A stretch of DNA of 34,283 bases. Origin: Bacteroides caecigallinarum. Its GTDB lineage: Bacteria; Bacteroidota; Bacteroidia; Bacteroidales; Bacteroidaceae. Of this stretch, positions 24,688 to 32,902 are shown in pieces (position 1 is the stretch's first letter; each line of letters opens with the position of its first letter). Under the pieces are notes generated by a model. That model saw only the letters and a list, made by a program, of their open reading frames with translations, was not told where the DNA came from and did not search any database. Where the stretch lies: the NCBI RefSeq assembly GCF_016902295.1, contig NZ_JACJLQ010000035.1:1-34283 (forward strand), read 5' to 3'. A program made the position numbers and the translations under genes.

Positions 24688-25872
24688 CTAACAACCTTTA
24701 TATTTCAAATAAGTCTCAATATCCTTGTCGCCTCTGCCGGACACTGTAAGTACAACAATATCTGTAGGCTTGAAGTTTATTTTCTCCAGGGCTCCCAAGG
24801 CATGGGCGGATTCCAGAGCCGGTATGATGCCTTCCAGAAGTGTAAGTTCATAAGCAGCCTTGATTGCTTCATCATCGTTTATAGCCAAAACTGTAGCTCG
24901 GTGTTCTTTGGCGAGGTTGGCGTGCATGGGACCTACCCCGGGATAGTCCAGACCGGCTGAGATTGAATAAGGTTCGAGTATCTGTCCGTTGGCATCCTGC
25001 ATTACAATGGTCTTGAATCCGTGGATGATACCGATTTTCCCAAGTTGGATTGTGGCTGCCGACATACCGCTGTTTATTCCATGTCCGCCGGCTTCGGCAA
25101 GTATAATCTTCACACGCTCGTCGTCAAGATAGTGGTATATTGTGCCTGCAGCGTTGCTTCCTCCTCCTACACATGCCATCAGATAATCAGGATAATCGCG
25201 TCCTTCGTGTTCCATGAGCTGCTTCTTGATTTCTTCGCTGATGACGGACTGAAGCCTTGCCACCATGTCAGGATAGGGGTGAGGGCCTACTGTAGAGCCT
25301 ATCACGTAGTAGGTATCGGCAGGATGGCAGCACCAGTCGCGTATGGCCTCGTTTGTGGCGTCCTTCAGGGTCATGTTGCCGGAAGTGACAGGGCAGACGG
25401 TTGCTCCAAGCATCTTCATGCGTTCCACGTTTACGTGCTGGCGTTCGACGTCCGTTTTTCCCATATACACTATACATTCCATGCCCATCAGAGCGCATAC
25501 TGTAGCTGTGGCTACACCGTGTTGTCCGGCTCCTGTCTCGGCAATTATTCTGGTCTTTCCCATACGTTTTGCCAGCAGAACCTGACCTATGGCATTGTTT
25601 ATCTTGTGTGCTCCCGTGTGGTTAAGGTCTTCCCTCTTGAGATAAATCTTGCATCCGTATTTCTCGGACAGGCGATTGGCGAGATAGAGTGGGGAAGGGC
25701 GTCCCACGTAGTCTTTAAGCAACTGCGCGTACTCTTTCTTGAACCCTTCGTCGTCAAGAACTTTTGAGTATGCCTCCTGAAGTTCGCTAACACATCTGTG
25801 CAGGATTTCGGGGATATACGCTCCGCCGAATTCTCCGTAATAACCTTTTTCGTTTACTTGATAAGATTTCAT
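24688..25872 (-). CDS. trpB: Tryptophan synthase beta subunit
   Basis: This 394-aa PLP enzyme condenses indole with serine. The PLP-binding Lys90 lies in [15 protein letters not shown]. The active-site Glu lies in [14 protein letters not shown], the phosphate-binding glycine loop is [14 protein letters not shown], and the monovalent-cation region is nearby. It is the canonical TrpB1 length, as expected for a subunit working with TrpA. It is the first structural gene of the operon, directly behind the attenuator leader, so it is the first gene exposed to the leader's control. Confidence 0.96.
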   Translation of the reverse strand: MKSYQVNEKGYYGEFGGAYIPEILHRCVSELQEAYSKVLDDEGFKKEYAQLLKDYVGRPSPLYLANRLSEKYGCKIYLKREDLNHTGAHKINNAIGQVLLAKRMGKTRIIAETGAGQHGVATATVCALMGMECIVYMGKTDVERQHVNVERMKMLGATVCPVTSGNMTLKDATNEAIRDWCCHPADTYYVIGSTVGPHPYPDMVARLQSVISEEIKKQLMEHEGRDYPDYLMACVGGGSNAAGTIYHYLDDERVKIILAEAGGHGINSGMSAATIQLGKIGIIHGFKTIVMQDANGQILEPYSISAGLDYPGVGPMHANLAKEHRATVLAINDDEAIKAAYELTLLEGIIPALESAHALGALEKINFKPTDIVVLTVSGRGDKDIETYLKYKGC

Positions 25873-25901
25873 ATTGTCATTGTTTTAAAAGTTTCTGAAA
25901 A

Positions 25902-25951
25902 CACAAAAAGCAGAACGGGCTGTCGTAAAGTACGACAGCCCGTTCTGCTTT
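25902..25951 (-). terminator. trp operon attenuator terminator
   Basis: On the minus strand a perfect 21-bp stem (AAAGCAGAACGGGCTGTCGT plus A, and its mirror) closes on a 3-nt loop and runs into TTTTTGTGTTTTC. It lies 35 bp before trpB and after a Trp-rich leader peptide. The mRNA segment CTTTACGAC (plus strand 25922-25930), covering the loop and the start of the 3' arm, can alternatively pair with an upstream segment. Confidence 0.9.
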
Positions 25952-25996
25952 ATATTCCTATATCTTATGTTTGGTATATATACACACGACTGATGC

Positions 25997-26020
25997 CCTT
26001 ACGACTTTTGGAGTTGTAAG
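25997..26020 (-). promoter_or_regulatory. Alternative RNA pairing segments of the trp leader
   Basis: Segment 1 (mRNA CTTACAACT, 26012-26020) pairs with segment 2 (mRNA AGTCGTAAG) with one mismatch. Segment 2 (GTCGTAAGG, 25997-26005) can instead pair over 9 bp, including one G-U, with CTTTACGAC in the terminator. Segment 1 lies just downstream of the Trp codons and segment 2 covers the leader stop codon, as a ribosome-controlled attenuator requires. Confidence 0.6.
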
Positions 26021-26061
26021 TGGCGCCACCAGAAGAATGTATTTACCAATGAAGTTCTCAT
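25999..26061 (-). CDS. trpL: trp leader peptide with tandem Trp codons
   Basis: A 20-codon frame reads MRTSLVNTFFWWRHLQLQKS. Two consecutive Trp codons (26026-26031) sit in the middle and the stop codon lies inside pairing segment 2. It starts about 25 nt after the predicted transcription start and is followed by the 21-bp terminator stem before trpB. A ribosome stalled at the Trp codons would cover segment 1, while one reaching the stop codon would cover segment 2. The tandem TGG codons, position and flanking structures make a regulatory leader peptide very likely. The symbol is used by analogy. Confidence 0.85.
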   Translation of the reverse strand: MRTSLVNTFFWWRHLQLQKS

Positions 26062-26090
26062 AAAATGTTATATTATTTGTTGTTTCTGCG

Positions 26091-26122
26091 GCAAATCTAT
26101 GTATTATTTTTTATAATCCAAA
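26091..26122 (-). promoter_or_regulatory. trp operon promoter
   Basis: On the minus strand TTTG (26119-26122), a 19-bp spacer and TAGATTTGC (26091-26099) match the Bacteroidetes promoter perfectly. It lies 16 bp after the folB stop codon, so the trp operon has its own start; the transcript would begin near 26084. Confidence 0.85.
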
Positions 26123-26137
26123 CATTTTGCCGATTTT

Positions 26138-26506
26138 TTATCGAAAATATTTCACTTTTATTCCTACAGCCTTGCTTTCGGCTCCCATTGGAGGATTTTC
26201 CTTGAATATGCTTATACCAATGCTTTTTATAGCCGGAAAGTCGTTGAAAAGGCGTTTTGAAATCCTGTATGCCAGATGTTCAAGCAGTTTTGACGGAATA
26301 GACATTTCATGCTTCACGGCTTCGTATATTTCCGCATAGTTAATGGTGCCTTCAAGACTGTCGGTTTCTGCCGCAATGCTGAAATCGGTCTCGATGTCAA
26401 GGCTTACCTTGTATTCTGCTCCGACTGTGTTCTCTTGCGGCATGACACCATGAAATGAATAGAATTTCATACCGTCGAGTATGATGTTCATTGATTGGGC
26501 TTTCAT
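26138..26506 (-). CDS. folB: Dihydroneopterin aldolase
   Basis: This 122-aa enzyme of folate synthesis cleaves 7,8-dihydroneopterin to 6-hydroxymethyl-dihydropterin and glycolaldehyde. The N-terminal IILDGMKFYSFHGVMPQENT carries the substrate-contacting Glu, INYAEIYEAVKHEM the conserved Tyr, and the late ISIFKENPPM the catalytic Lys. The length is normal for the family. It stands alone between the nrdJ terminator and the trp promoter. An in-frame Met five codons later (MNIILDG) is an alternative start. Confidence 0.93.
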   Translation of the reverse strand: MKAQSMNIILDGMKFYSFHGVMPQENTVGAEYKVSLDIETDFSIAAETDSLEGTINYAEIYEAVKHEMSIPSKLLEHLAYRISKRLFNDFPAIKSIGISIFKENPPMGAESKAVGIKVKYFR

Positions 26507-26527
26507 ATAATCATGATTAAAGATAAA

Positions 26528-26565
26528 AGGCGAAGAATTCCGTTTTATGCGGATATTCTTCGCCT
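26528..26565 (-). terminator. Terminator after nrdJ
   Basis: On the minus strand AGGCGAAGAAT (ATCCG) pairs with (CGGA) ATTCTTCGCCT across a CATAAAA loop, followed by TTTATCTTT. It begins 28 bp after the nrdJ stop codon and ends 22 bp before folB. Confidence 0.85.
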
Positions 26566-26592
26566 GGGTTTATCATTTATGTTTAAAGTATA

Positions 26593-29151
26593 TTATCCGC
26601 ATCTTGAAGAACCGCAAGATGTACATATCAGACATCCTTCCTGATAAACGAGTGTCTCTTGTCCACAGTTAGGACATTTCATGCCTTTTGCCTGTGTACC
26701 GTCCTGTACGTATTTCTTCAGAGCACGTTCAACACCGTTTTTCCAAGTGTTGATGTTCTCGCTGTCAAGCTGCAGTGAACCTACGAGTTTGATAACCTGG
26801 TCGATAGGCATTCTCCAGCGCAAGACTCCTGAAATAAGTTTTGCATAGTTCCAGTATTCCTTATTGAAACGTTCGGACAATCCTTCAACTGTCATCTTAT
26901 ATCCGCGTTTGTTCTCGAACTGGAAGTCGTAGCGTTTGTTTCCATTCTCATCAATGTTCTTGATGATTTTTCCGCATGTAACTGATTTAGGAAGAACAAT
27001 TCCCTCTTCGTCATCCTGAAGACCGGTGAAGATTTCGTACGGATGACCGTCGAGCAGTCCTACGAATGCCACCCACTTTTCCTTGTTGTTCTGGAAACGT
27101 ACGACGTCGGCTTCAAGTACTTTTGGTCTGACTTCTACAACTTCAGGGCGCTTGCATCTGCACTCTTCTTCTTGTTCCTTGCGTTTTTCTTCCTTGTCGG
27201 TCTTTTGTGTTGAAATAAGAACTCCGGCACGTGAACCGTCGCGGTAAACGGTACATCCTTTGCATCCTGAACGCCATGCTTCGATGTAGAGTTTGTTCAC
27301 GAGTTCCTCATCGACATTGTTCGGCAAGTTAATGGTTACACTGATTGAATGGTCAACCCATTTCTGTATGCGTCCCTGCATCTTGACTTTCATCAGCCAG
27401 TCCACATCATTGGATGTGGCCTTATAATAAGGTGACTTGGCTACAAGTTCGTCTATTTCTTCCTGGGAATAGTTCTTTGTTGTATCAAGACCGTTAATCT
27501 TCATCCATGTCAGGAACTTGTGATGGAATACGATGTATTCTTCAAAAGCGTCACCTGTTTCGTCAACGAAGTCGATTCTTACGTTCTCGTCATTAGGGTT
27601 TACTTTACGGCGTCTCTTATATACAGGCATGAATACAGGCTCAATACCGGATGTGGTCTGTGTCATAAGACTTGTTGTTCCTGTAGGCGCGATAGTAAGA
27701 CACGCAATGTTTCTACGTCCGTATTTAACCATTTCTTCGTAAAGAGCAGGATCGGCTTCCTTGATACGGTTTACGAAAGGATTATCTTTTTCTCTTTCGC
27801 TGTCATATATCTCGAATGCTCCGCGTTCCTTTGCCATGATGACAGACGAGCGGTAGGCTTCGATGGCTATGGTCTTGTGTACTTTCTCAGAGAATTCTGT
27901 GGCTTCTTCTGTTCCGTATATCAATCCCATGGCTGCAAGCATATCTCCTTCGGCGGTAATACCAACTCCGGTACGTCTTCCAAGACCTGACTTCCTGTAA
28001 ATCTTTTCCCACAGATGGCGCTCTGTATTCTTTACCTCGTCATTTTCAGGGTCTGAATCTATCTTTTCAAGGATAAGGCCAATCTTTTCAAGCTCGAGGT
28101 CGATAATGTCGTCCATTATCCTCTGAGCATATCTTACGTGAGTCTTGAACAGGTCGAAATCAAAATACGCGTCTTTTGTAAATGGATTTACTACGTATGA
28201 ATAAAGGTTTATAGCCAACAGACGGCATGAGTCGTATGGACACAATGGAATCTCACCACATGGGTTTGTTGATACAGTTCTGAAGCCAAGGTCGGCATAA
28301 CAGTCGGGCACGGATTCTTTTAGAATTGTATCCCAGAACAAAACTCCGGGCTCGGCCGATTTCCAGGCATTGTGCACAATCTTTTTCCATAATTCGTTGG
28401 CATTGATTTCTTTGACGAACTGTGGATTGTCCGAATCTATAGGGAATTTCTGGATGTAAGGCTTATTGTCAATGGCAGCCTGCATGAATTCATCGTCGAG
28501 CTTTACAGAAACATTTGCCCCTGTAACCTTTCCTTCTGTCATCTTTGCGTCGATGAATGACTCTGAGTCGGGATGTTTTATTGAAACGCTAAGCATAAGA
28601 GCTCCTCTACGTCCGTCCTGCGCTACTTCCCTTGTAGAGTTGGAGTAACGTTCCATGAATGGGACAAGTCCTGTAGATGTAAGTGCGGAGTTCTTTACAG
28701 GCGATCCTTTGGGACGTATGTGTGACAGGTCATGTCCTACACCGCCTCTGCGTTTCATGAGCTGTACCTGCTCTTCGTCGATACGGATGATAGCACCGTA
28801 TGAATCGGCCTTTCCGTCAAGTCCAATAACGAAACAATTGGATAAAGAAGCAACCTGGTATTCATTTCCGATACCGGTCATAGGGCTACCCTGAGGGACT
28901 ATGTATCTGAAGTGGTCGAACAAGTCAAACAATTCCTGTGAGCTCATGCTGTTAGGATAGTTTGCCTCAATTCTGGCTACTTCATTGGCCAAACGCCAAT
29001 GCATATCCTCTGGGGATTTTTCATAGATGTTTCCAAACGAATCTTTCACAGCGTATTTGTTTACCCAAACACGTGCCGCAAGTTCGTCACCTTTAAAATA
29101 CTCTAACGAAGCTTCGTACGCTTCATTGTAGCTGTAAACCTTTTTTTCCAC
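26593..29151 (-). CDS. nrdJ: Adenosylcobalamin-dependent (class II) ribonucleoside reductase
   Basis: This protein of about 852 aa reduces ribonucleotides using a B12-derived radical, without oxygen. The family landmarks are MKRRGGVGHDLSHIRPKGSP, NSTREVAQDGRRGALMLS, the active-site STNPCGEIPLCPYDSC and TIAPTGTTSLMTQTTSGIEP. A C-terminal Cys-rich tail (CPNCGQETLVYQEGCLICTS then CGSSRCG) resembles a zinc-ribbon or redox tail. I place the start at a GTG (29149-29151, reading MEKKVYSYNEAYEAS) because relatives begin at this point and the promoter lies between it and the upstream in-frame ATG at 29268. No B12 riboswitch fits in the 56-nt leader. No intein is present. Confidence 0.93.
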   Translation of the reverse strand: MEKKVYSYNEAYEASLEYFKGDELAARVWVNKYAVKDSFGNIYEKSPEDMHWRLANEVARIEANYPNSMSSQELFDLFDHFRYIVPQGSPMTGIGNEYQVASLSNCFVIGLDGKADSYGAIIRIDEEQVQLMKRRGGVGHDLSHIRPKGSPVKNSALTSTGLVPFMERYSNSTREVAQDGRRGALMLSVSIKHPDSESFIDAKMTEGKVTGANVSVKLDDEFMQAAIDNKPYIQKFPIDSDNPQFVKEINANELWKKIVHNAWKSAEPGVLFWDTILKESVPDCYADLGFRTVSTNPCGEIPLCPYDSCRLLAINLYSYVVNPFTKDAYFDFDLFKTHVRYAQRIMDDIIDLELEKIGLILEKIDSDPENDEVKNTERHLWEKIYRKSGLGRRTGVGITAEGDMLAAMGLIYGTEEATEFSEKVHKTIAIEAYRSSVIMAKERGAFEIYDSEREKDNPFVNRIKEADPALYEEMVKYGRRNIACLTIAPTGTTSLMTQTTSGIEPVFMPVYKRRRKVNPNDENVRIDFVDETGDAFEEYIVFHHKFLTWMKINGLDTTKNYSQEEIDELVAKSPYYKATSNDVDWLMKVKMQGRIQKWVDHSISVTINLPNNVDEELVNKLYIEAWRSGCKGCTVYRDGSRAGVLISTQKTDKEEKRKEQEEECRCKRPEVVEVRPKVLEADVVRFQNNKEKWVAFVGLLDGHPYEIFTGLQDDEEGIVLPKSVTCGKIIKNIDENGNKRYDFQFENKRGYKMTVEGLSERFNKEYWNYAKLISGVLRWRMPIDQVIKLVGSLQLDSENINTWKNGVERALKKYVQDGTQAKGMKCPNCGQETLVYQEGCLICTSCGSSRCG

Positions 29152-29213
29152 GATATTATATGAATAAGTTTGTAACCGTTTTTTGGTAGATATTCGAGAT
29201 ATGATTGAATGGT

Positions 29214-29245
29214 GCAAAGCTATTAATGTTTTTCGAATGGACAAA
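29214..29245 (-). promoter_or_regulatory. nrdJ promoter
   Basis: On the minus strand TTTG (29242-29245), a 19-bp spacer and TAGCTTTGC (29214-29222) match the consensus perfectly. Transcription starting near 29207 excludes the ATG at 29268 as the nrdJ start. A single DnaA-box variant, TTATCAACA, lies upstream at 29262-29270 on the plus strand. Confidence 0.8.
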
Positions 29246-29425
29246 GGAAAAACATACAAAGTTATCAACAGTTTTGTGAAGTTTTCAGTTTCGACTGATT
29301 ATTATCTTGAGTATCAATGATATAAAGATTTTGTATAATAATAAAGTTTTCCGTTTTGAAAAACTTTAGTGCGTTCATGGCAATAATAGTCTGTAAAAAC
29401 TGTGTTATGATTGTTTTTTTTGTAT

Positions 29426-29433
29426 TATCTTTG
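29426..29433 (+). promoter_or_regulatory. -7 element of the nitroreductase promoter
   Basis: TATCTTTG matches TAnnTTTG and lies 16 bp before the ATG at 29450. No TTTG is seen at the right distance upstream. The short leader argues against the alternative in-frame ATG at 29411. Confidence 0.5.
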
Positions 29434-29449
29434 TGGAAAACGATTTAAG

Positions 29450-30196
29450 ATGGAAACAATAAAGAATAGAAGGACAATACGTAAGTACAAATCTCAGGAT
29501 ATTCCTGATGATTTGTTGAATGGTTTGCTGGAAGAATCTTTCAGAGCGGCTACAATGGGGAACATGCAATTGTATAGTGTTGTGGTAACTCGCAGTTCTG
29601 AAATGAAATCCAAACTCGCACCGATACATTTCAATCAACCTATGGTGACAGGTGCTCCTGTGGTTTTGACGTTCTGTGCCGATTTCAACCGTTTCAGCTT
29701 GTGGTGCAAACAGAGGAAAGCGGAGCCGGGCTATGATAATTTCCTTTCATTTGTCAATGCCATGTCGGATGCGTTGTTGGTGACTCAGAATTTTTGTACT
29801 TTAGCTGAAAACGCCGGTCTTGGAACATGCTATTTAGGCACTACAATCTATAATCCGGGTCCTATTATAGATTTGCTTAAACTACCAAAGCTTGTTATTC
29901 CTGTAGCAACGATTACTGTCGGTTATCCTGATGAATTTCCGGCTCAGCCTGACAGGTTGCCTTTGAAGGGGATTGTCCATAATGAAGTGTATTCTCAATA
30001 TTCGGCCGGGGATATTGATGATATATATGCTTATAAAGAGTCTCTGCCAGAGAATAAAAACTTTATAGCTATCAATAATAAGGAAACACTGGCGCAGATA
30101 TTCACTGATATCAGATATAAAAAGAATGATAATGAGGCGATGTCAGAAAATCTGGTTGGGGTATTAAGACAGCAGGGATTTTTTGATGTGGATTAA
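29450..30196 (+). CDS. Nitroreductase-family flavoprotein
   Basis: This protein of about 248 aa has the FMN-dependent nitroreductase fold, opening with METIKNRRTIRKYKSQDIPD, which holds the Arg-rich FMN phosphate site. RAATMGNMQLYSVVVTRS follows, where the family usually has PSxxNxQPW. The dimer/flavin segment AENAGLGTCYLGTTIYNPG and LVIPVATITVGYPDE complete the core. Such enzymes reduce nitro groups or quinones with NAD(P)H; the physiological substrate is unknown. It is convergent with dnaA, sharing a bidirectional terminator. Confidence 0.85.
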   Translation: METIKNRRTIRKYKSQDIPDDLLNGLLEESFRAATMGNMQLYSVVVTRSSEMKSKLAPIHFNQPMVTGAPVVLTFCADFNRFSLWCKQRKAEPGYDNFLSFVNAMSDALLVTQNFCTLAENAGLGTCYLGTTIYNPGPIIDLLKLPKLVIPVATITVGYPDEFPAQPDRLPLKGIVHNEVYSQYSAGDIDDIYAYKESLPENKNFIAINNKETLAQIFTDIRYKKNDNEAMSENLVGVLRQQGFFDVD

Positions 30197-30202
30197 TATA
30201 AA

Positions 30203-30236
30203 AAAAAGCCGTAGTTTTGAACTGCGGCTTTATTTT
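30203..30236. terminator. Bidirectional terminator between nitroreductase and dnaA
   Basis: AAAGCCGTAGTT pairs with AACTGCGGCTTT (one G-U type mismatch) around a short TTG loop. The plus strand continues with TATTTTTTAT and the minus strand with a T run, so it can serve both convergent genes. Confidence 0.85.
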
Positions 30237-30253
30237 TTATATTCGTATATGAA

Positions 30254-31660
30254 TTATTTTGTTCTTAAAATAGCTTCAATCTCATCAATTTCATTTTTGA
30301 AAGCTTTATCCACATCGACTTGGTCTTTTACTATTTTACAAGCATGTAAAACGGTTGCATGGTCTTTCTTTCCGATAAGCTGACCGATTTTTGATGATGA
30401 GGTATCAGTGTGTTTCTTTGCCAAATACATAGCAACCTGTCTTACTTGTACAACCTCTCTTTTTCTTGTCTTGGTATGTATTGTAGAAGTGTCAACTTTA
30501 TAGTATTCGCATACTTTTTCGATAATATCTTCCACAGTAACCGGCTTGACTTCTGCACATTTTACAGCTTTTCTAACTATTCTTTGAGTCAAGTCAATAT
30601 CTATTTCACGCTTGAAAAGAATAGATTGTGCCAGCAATGAGTTGACAATGCCCTCAAGTTCGCGGACGCTCTCATTAACATTTTCGGCTATATAACTGAT
30701 GACAGATTCGGAAATCGTAAGACCGTCACGTCGTATCTTATTACGCAATATGTTTTTACGCAATTCCGTGTCAGGCTTTTCGAGCTCCGCTACCAATCCC
30801 CACTTGAAACGTGTAAGCAGGCGGTCTTCCATTCCTTGAAGCATTACCGGTGCACGGTCCGAAGTCAGGATGAGCTGTTTACCGTTCTGATGCAGGTGAT
30901 TAAAAATATGAAAGAAAGTATTTTGGGTTTTTGTTACTCCGGCAAACTCTTGAATATCATCAATAATGAGTACATCAATAGTCTGATAGAAAGTAATGAA
31001 ATCATTGAAGTGGTTGGTTCGTACAGAATCTGTGTATTGCACCTGGAACAAATGTGCTGACACATACAAAACTCTTTTTTCGGGGTAAAGTTCTTTTATG
31101 CGTGTACCGATGGCATTGACAAGATGAGTCTTGCCAACTCCTGACGGTCCGTAGATGAATAAAGGGTTGAAGGTCCTGGCAGGGTTTTGTGCGACTGTTT
31201 CGGCAACAGTTCTTGAAAACTCGTTACTTGTACCTTTAATAAAGTTGTCGAAGTTGTAGTTCGGATTTAAGTGCGGATCCAAATCCTGTACAACTTGTGC
31301 TTGAAGAGGGTTAGGGGTTTTGTTGGCATTCTGTACATTGTTCTGTTGTACGGCCTGTGAACGTTTGGTCCCCTCTATATTTACTGTAATTTGATTGGTT
31401 TTGTCTGTAAGAATGGAGTACATCAGTTCCGTGCCTTCACCTATTTCCTTATATATGGCTGCACGGAGTAGTCCAACATACTTTTCTTCTAAGTATTCAT
31501 AGAAGAAAGGACTTGGTACCCCTATAGTTAATGCCTTATTGTCGTATTTAAGCGGAACAATAGGCTCGAACCATGTTTTGAAAGCCGTTGCATTAACATT
31601 GTCTCTTATAAACTCGAGACATTTGTTCCATAACGCAATAGCTTGATTCCCTTCAATCAT
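30254..31660 (-). CDS. dnaA: Chromosomal replication initiator protein DnaA
   Basis: This 468-aa protein binds origin DnaA boxes and opens the duplex. Domain I (about residues 1-85; [20 protein letters not shown]) mediates oligomerisation, followed by a flexible Asn/Gln-rich linker. The AAA+ domain has Walker [10 protein letters not shown] at 171-179, Walker [11 protein letters not shown] and sensor segments. The C-terminal DNA-binding domain carries [20 protein letters not shown] and the signature [14 protein letters not shown]. No dnaN or recF is adjacent, and no cluster of DnaA boxes was seen nearby, so an origin is not implied by this gene's position. Confidence 0.97.
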   Translation of the reverse strand: MIEGNQAIALWNKCLEFIRDNVNATAFKTWFEPIVPLKYDNKALTIGVPSPFFYEYLEEKYVGLLRAAIYKEIGEGTELMYSILTDKTNQITVNIEGTKRSQAVQQNNVQNANKTPNPLQAQVVQDLDPHLNPNYNFDNFIKGTSNEFSRTVAETVAQNPARTFNPLFIYGPSGVGKTHLVNAIGTRIKELYPEKRVLYVSAHLFQVQYTDSVRTNHFNDFITFYQTIDVLIIDDIQEFAGVTKTQNTFFHIFNHLHQNGKQLILTSDRAPVMLQGMEDRLLTRFKWGLVAELEKPDTELRKNILRNKIRRDGLTISESVISYIAENVNESVRELEGIVNSLLAQSILFKREIDIDLTQRIVRKAVKCAEVKPVTVEDIIEKVCEYYKVDTSTIHTKTRKREVVQVRQVAMYLAKKHTDTSSSKIGQLIGKKDHATVLHACKIVKDQVDVDKAFKNEIDEIEAILRTK

Positions 31661-31708
31661 ATTTGTAAATCTATATCTAAATTTCTATTTTGGCGAATTA
31701 TCTACGAT

Positions 31709-31766
31709 GCAAATTTCGTGATGTAATTTCAGAAAAACAAATCGTCTTTTTCTTGCTTTTCTGAAA
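31709..31766 (-). promoter_or_regulatory. dnaA promoter with flanking inverted repeat
   Basis: On the minus strand TTTG (31738-31741), a 20-bp spacer and GAAATTTGC (31709-31717, one mismatch) form a likely promoter. An inverted repeat, TTTCAGAAAA (31727-31736) and TTTTCTGAAA (31757-31766), brackets the -33 element and could be an operator. Confidence 0.5.
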
Positions 31767-31994
31767 AATATTATAAGCGCTTGATTATCAGCAGAGTTCT
31801 GCCGGTAGGCCTAATGTCTCCCTATAATATTGTTATACGTTTGTAATGTCTTGAAAATTAGAAGATTATTTATTGCCTAATAAGTGTGATATGTTTTTTA
31901 TGTGTAAATATAAGTTATTGATAACCAATGCCTAATCTTTGTTGGATATGTGTTATTTAGAATGCTTGTTATTTAGATTTGTTCTAATTTGTCT
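31767..31994. other. Rest of the 334-bp dnaA/mlaD intergenic region
   Basis: This stretch is AT-rich and carries no gene. It contains an AAGCGCTT palindrome (31775-31782) and, at the end of the mlaD-like gene, three 10-bp-spaced ATTTGT repeats. I found no consensus DnaA boxes, tRNA or small frame worth calling. No clear terminator follows the mlaD-like gene. Confidence 0.5.
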
Positions 31995-32882
31995 TTATTT
32001 GTCCTTTTTGCCGAATAAAGAAAAATGAACATATCTTTTAGGATGTTCCTGCAGATCTTTTAATAATGACGCGGCGTTGGCTGACGTAGCGTTCAGGTTG
32101 TTATAAAGTTCAGGATCGTTGAATAATAATCCTATTGTGTTGTCTTTGTTGTTGAGCTTATCAGTTAATGCATAAACATTTTTCAGAGTTTCATCAATTT
32201 TGTTGAATGTTCCGGCATAGTCTATACCTTTTAGGTTGTCGCTTATAACCTTAAGGTCCTCGGTGATAGTTGTTACATTATTGGTTAGCTTTGGAATGTC
32301 ATTTCCCATTAGCTTTTCAAGATGATTGCTTGTCTGGCTTAATGAAGCTGTAATTTTTTCAGCATTTTTGAGGGTATTGCCCAATGCTGGATCGGATAAC
32401 ACTGTATTTAGTGATGTTAATATGGAATCAAGTTTAGGCATCAGTTTTTCAATCTGAGGCAATAACTCTTGTTCGGCTTTTGCCATAATTCCATTGTTGG
32501 CGTAACCTTCGATAGTGTCGCCCGGAGTTACGGTTTTACTTTCGCCGTAATTCATTATAAGATTCATTTTTACGGTTCCAAGCATTTCTGTTATCAGTTC
32601 GGCTTTGCTGCCTGCAGGTATCTTGATGTTTTCATCCATTTCTATTCCTACAGTTATATGGCCGGGGTTATTGTGGTTGTACTGTATGTCTCTGACCAGG
32701 CCGACTTTGAATCCGTTGGCATAAACAGGGCTTGAAAGCGCTAATCCATTGACTTCAGTATAGTCCACATAATAATAGCTTTCAGCCTTAAACAAATTTA
32801 TTCCCTTAAGATAATTTATTCCTACAAAAAGGATTACTAAAGCTGCAATAGCTGCTATTCCTATTGTAAATTCTTTTTTCAT
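31995..32882 (-). CDS. MlaD-like MCE-domain lipid-transport protein
   Basis: This 295-aa protein has one N-terminal membrane helix (about residues 6-26; IGIAAIAALVILFVGINYL) and a periplasmic MCE domain (about 35-115; YTEVNGLALSSPVYANGFKV and GSKAELITEMLGTVKMNLIM). A long helical, Asn/Leu-rich C-terminal half (NLKGIDYAGTFNKIDETLKN) follows and may form a channel or needle. MCE proteins move phospholipids between membranes together with an MlaE/MlaF transporter, whose genes are not in this window. It lies 20 bp after the amidase gene, so both are likely one transcript; the pairing suggests envelope maintenance. Confidence 0.88.
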   Translation of the reverse strand: MKKEFTIGIAAIAALVILFVGINYLKGINLFKAESYYYVDYTEVNGLALSSPVYANGFKVGLVRDIQYNHNNPGHITVGIEMDENIKIPAGSKAELITEMLGTVKMNLIMNYGESKTVTPGDTIEGYANNGIMAKAEQELLPQIEKLMPKLDSILTSLNTVLSDPALGNTLKNAEKITASLSQTSNHLEKLMGNDIPKLTNNVTTITEDLKVISDNLKGIDYAGTFNKIDETLKNVYALTDKLNNKDNTIGLLFNDPELYNNLNATSANAASLLKDLQEHPKRYVHFSLFGKKDK

Positions 32883-32902
32883 AATTGTATCTCTATAATT
32901 GT

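Noticed and set aside
26593..29268. Intein or B12 riboswitch at nrdJ
   Set aside because: The protein has normal length with uninterrupted motifs, and the 56-nt leader is too short for a cobalamin riboswitch.
31661..31994. Replication origin next to dnaA
   Set aside because: No cluster of TTATNCACA boxes or clear AT-rich unwinding element with boxes was found, and dnaN/recF are absent. Only weak two-mismatch matches occur.
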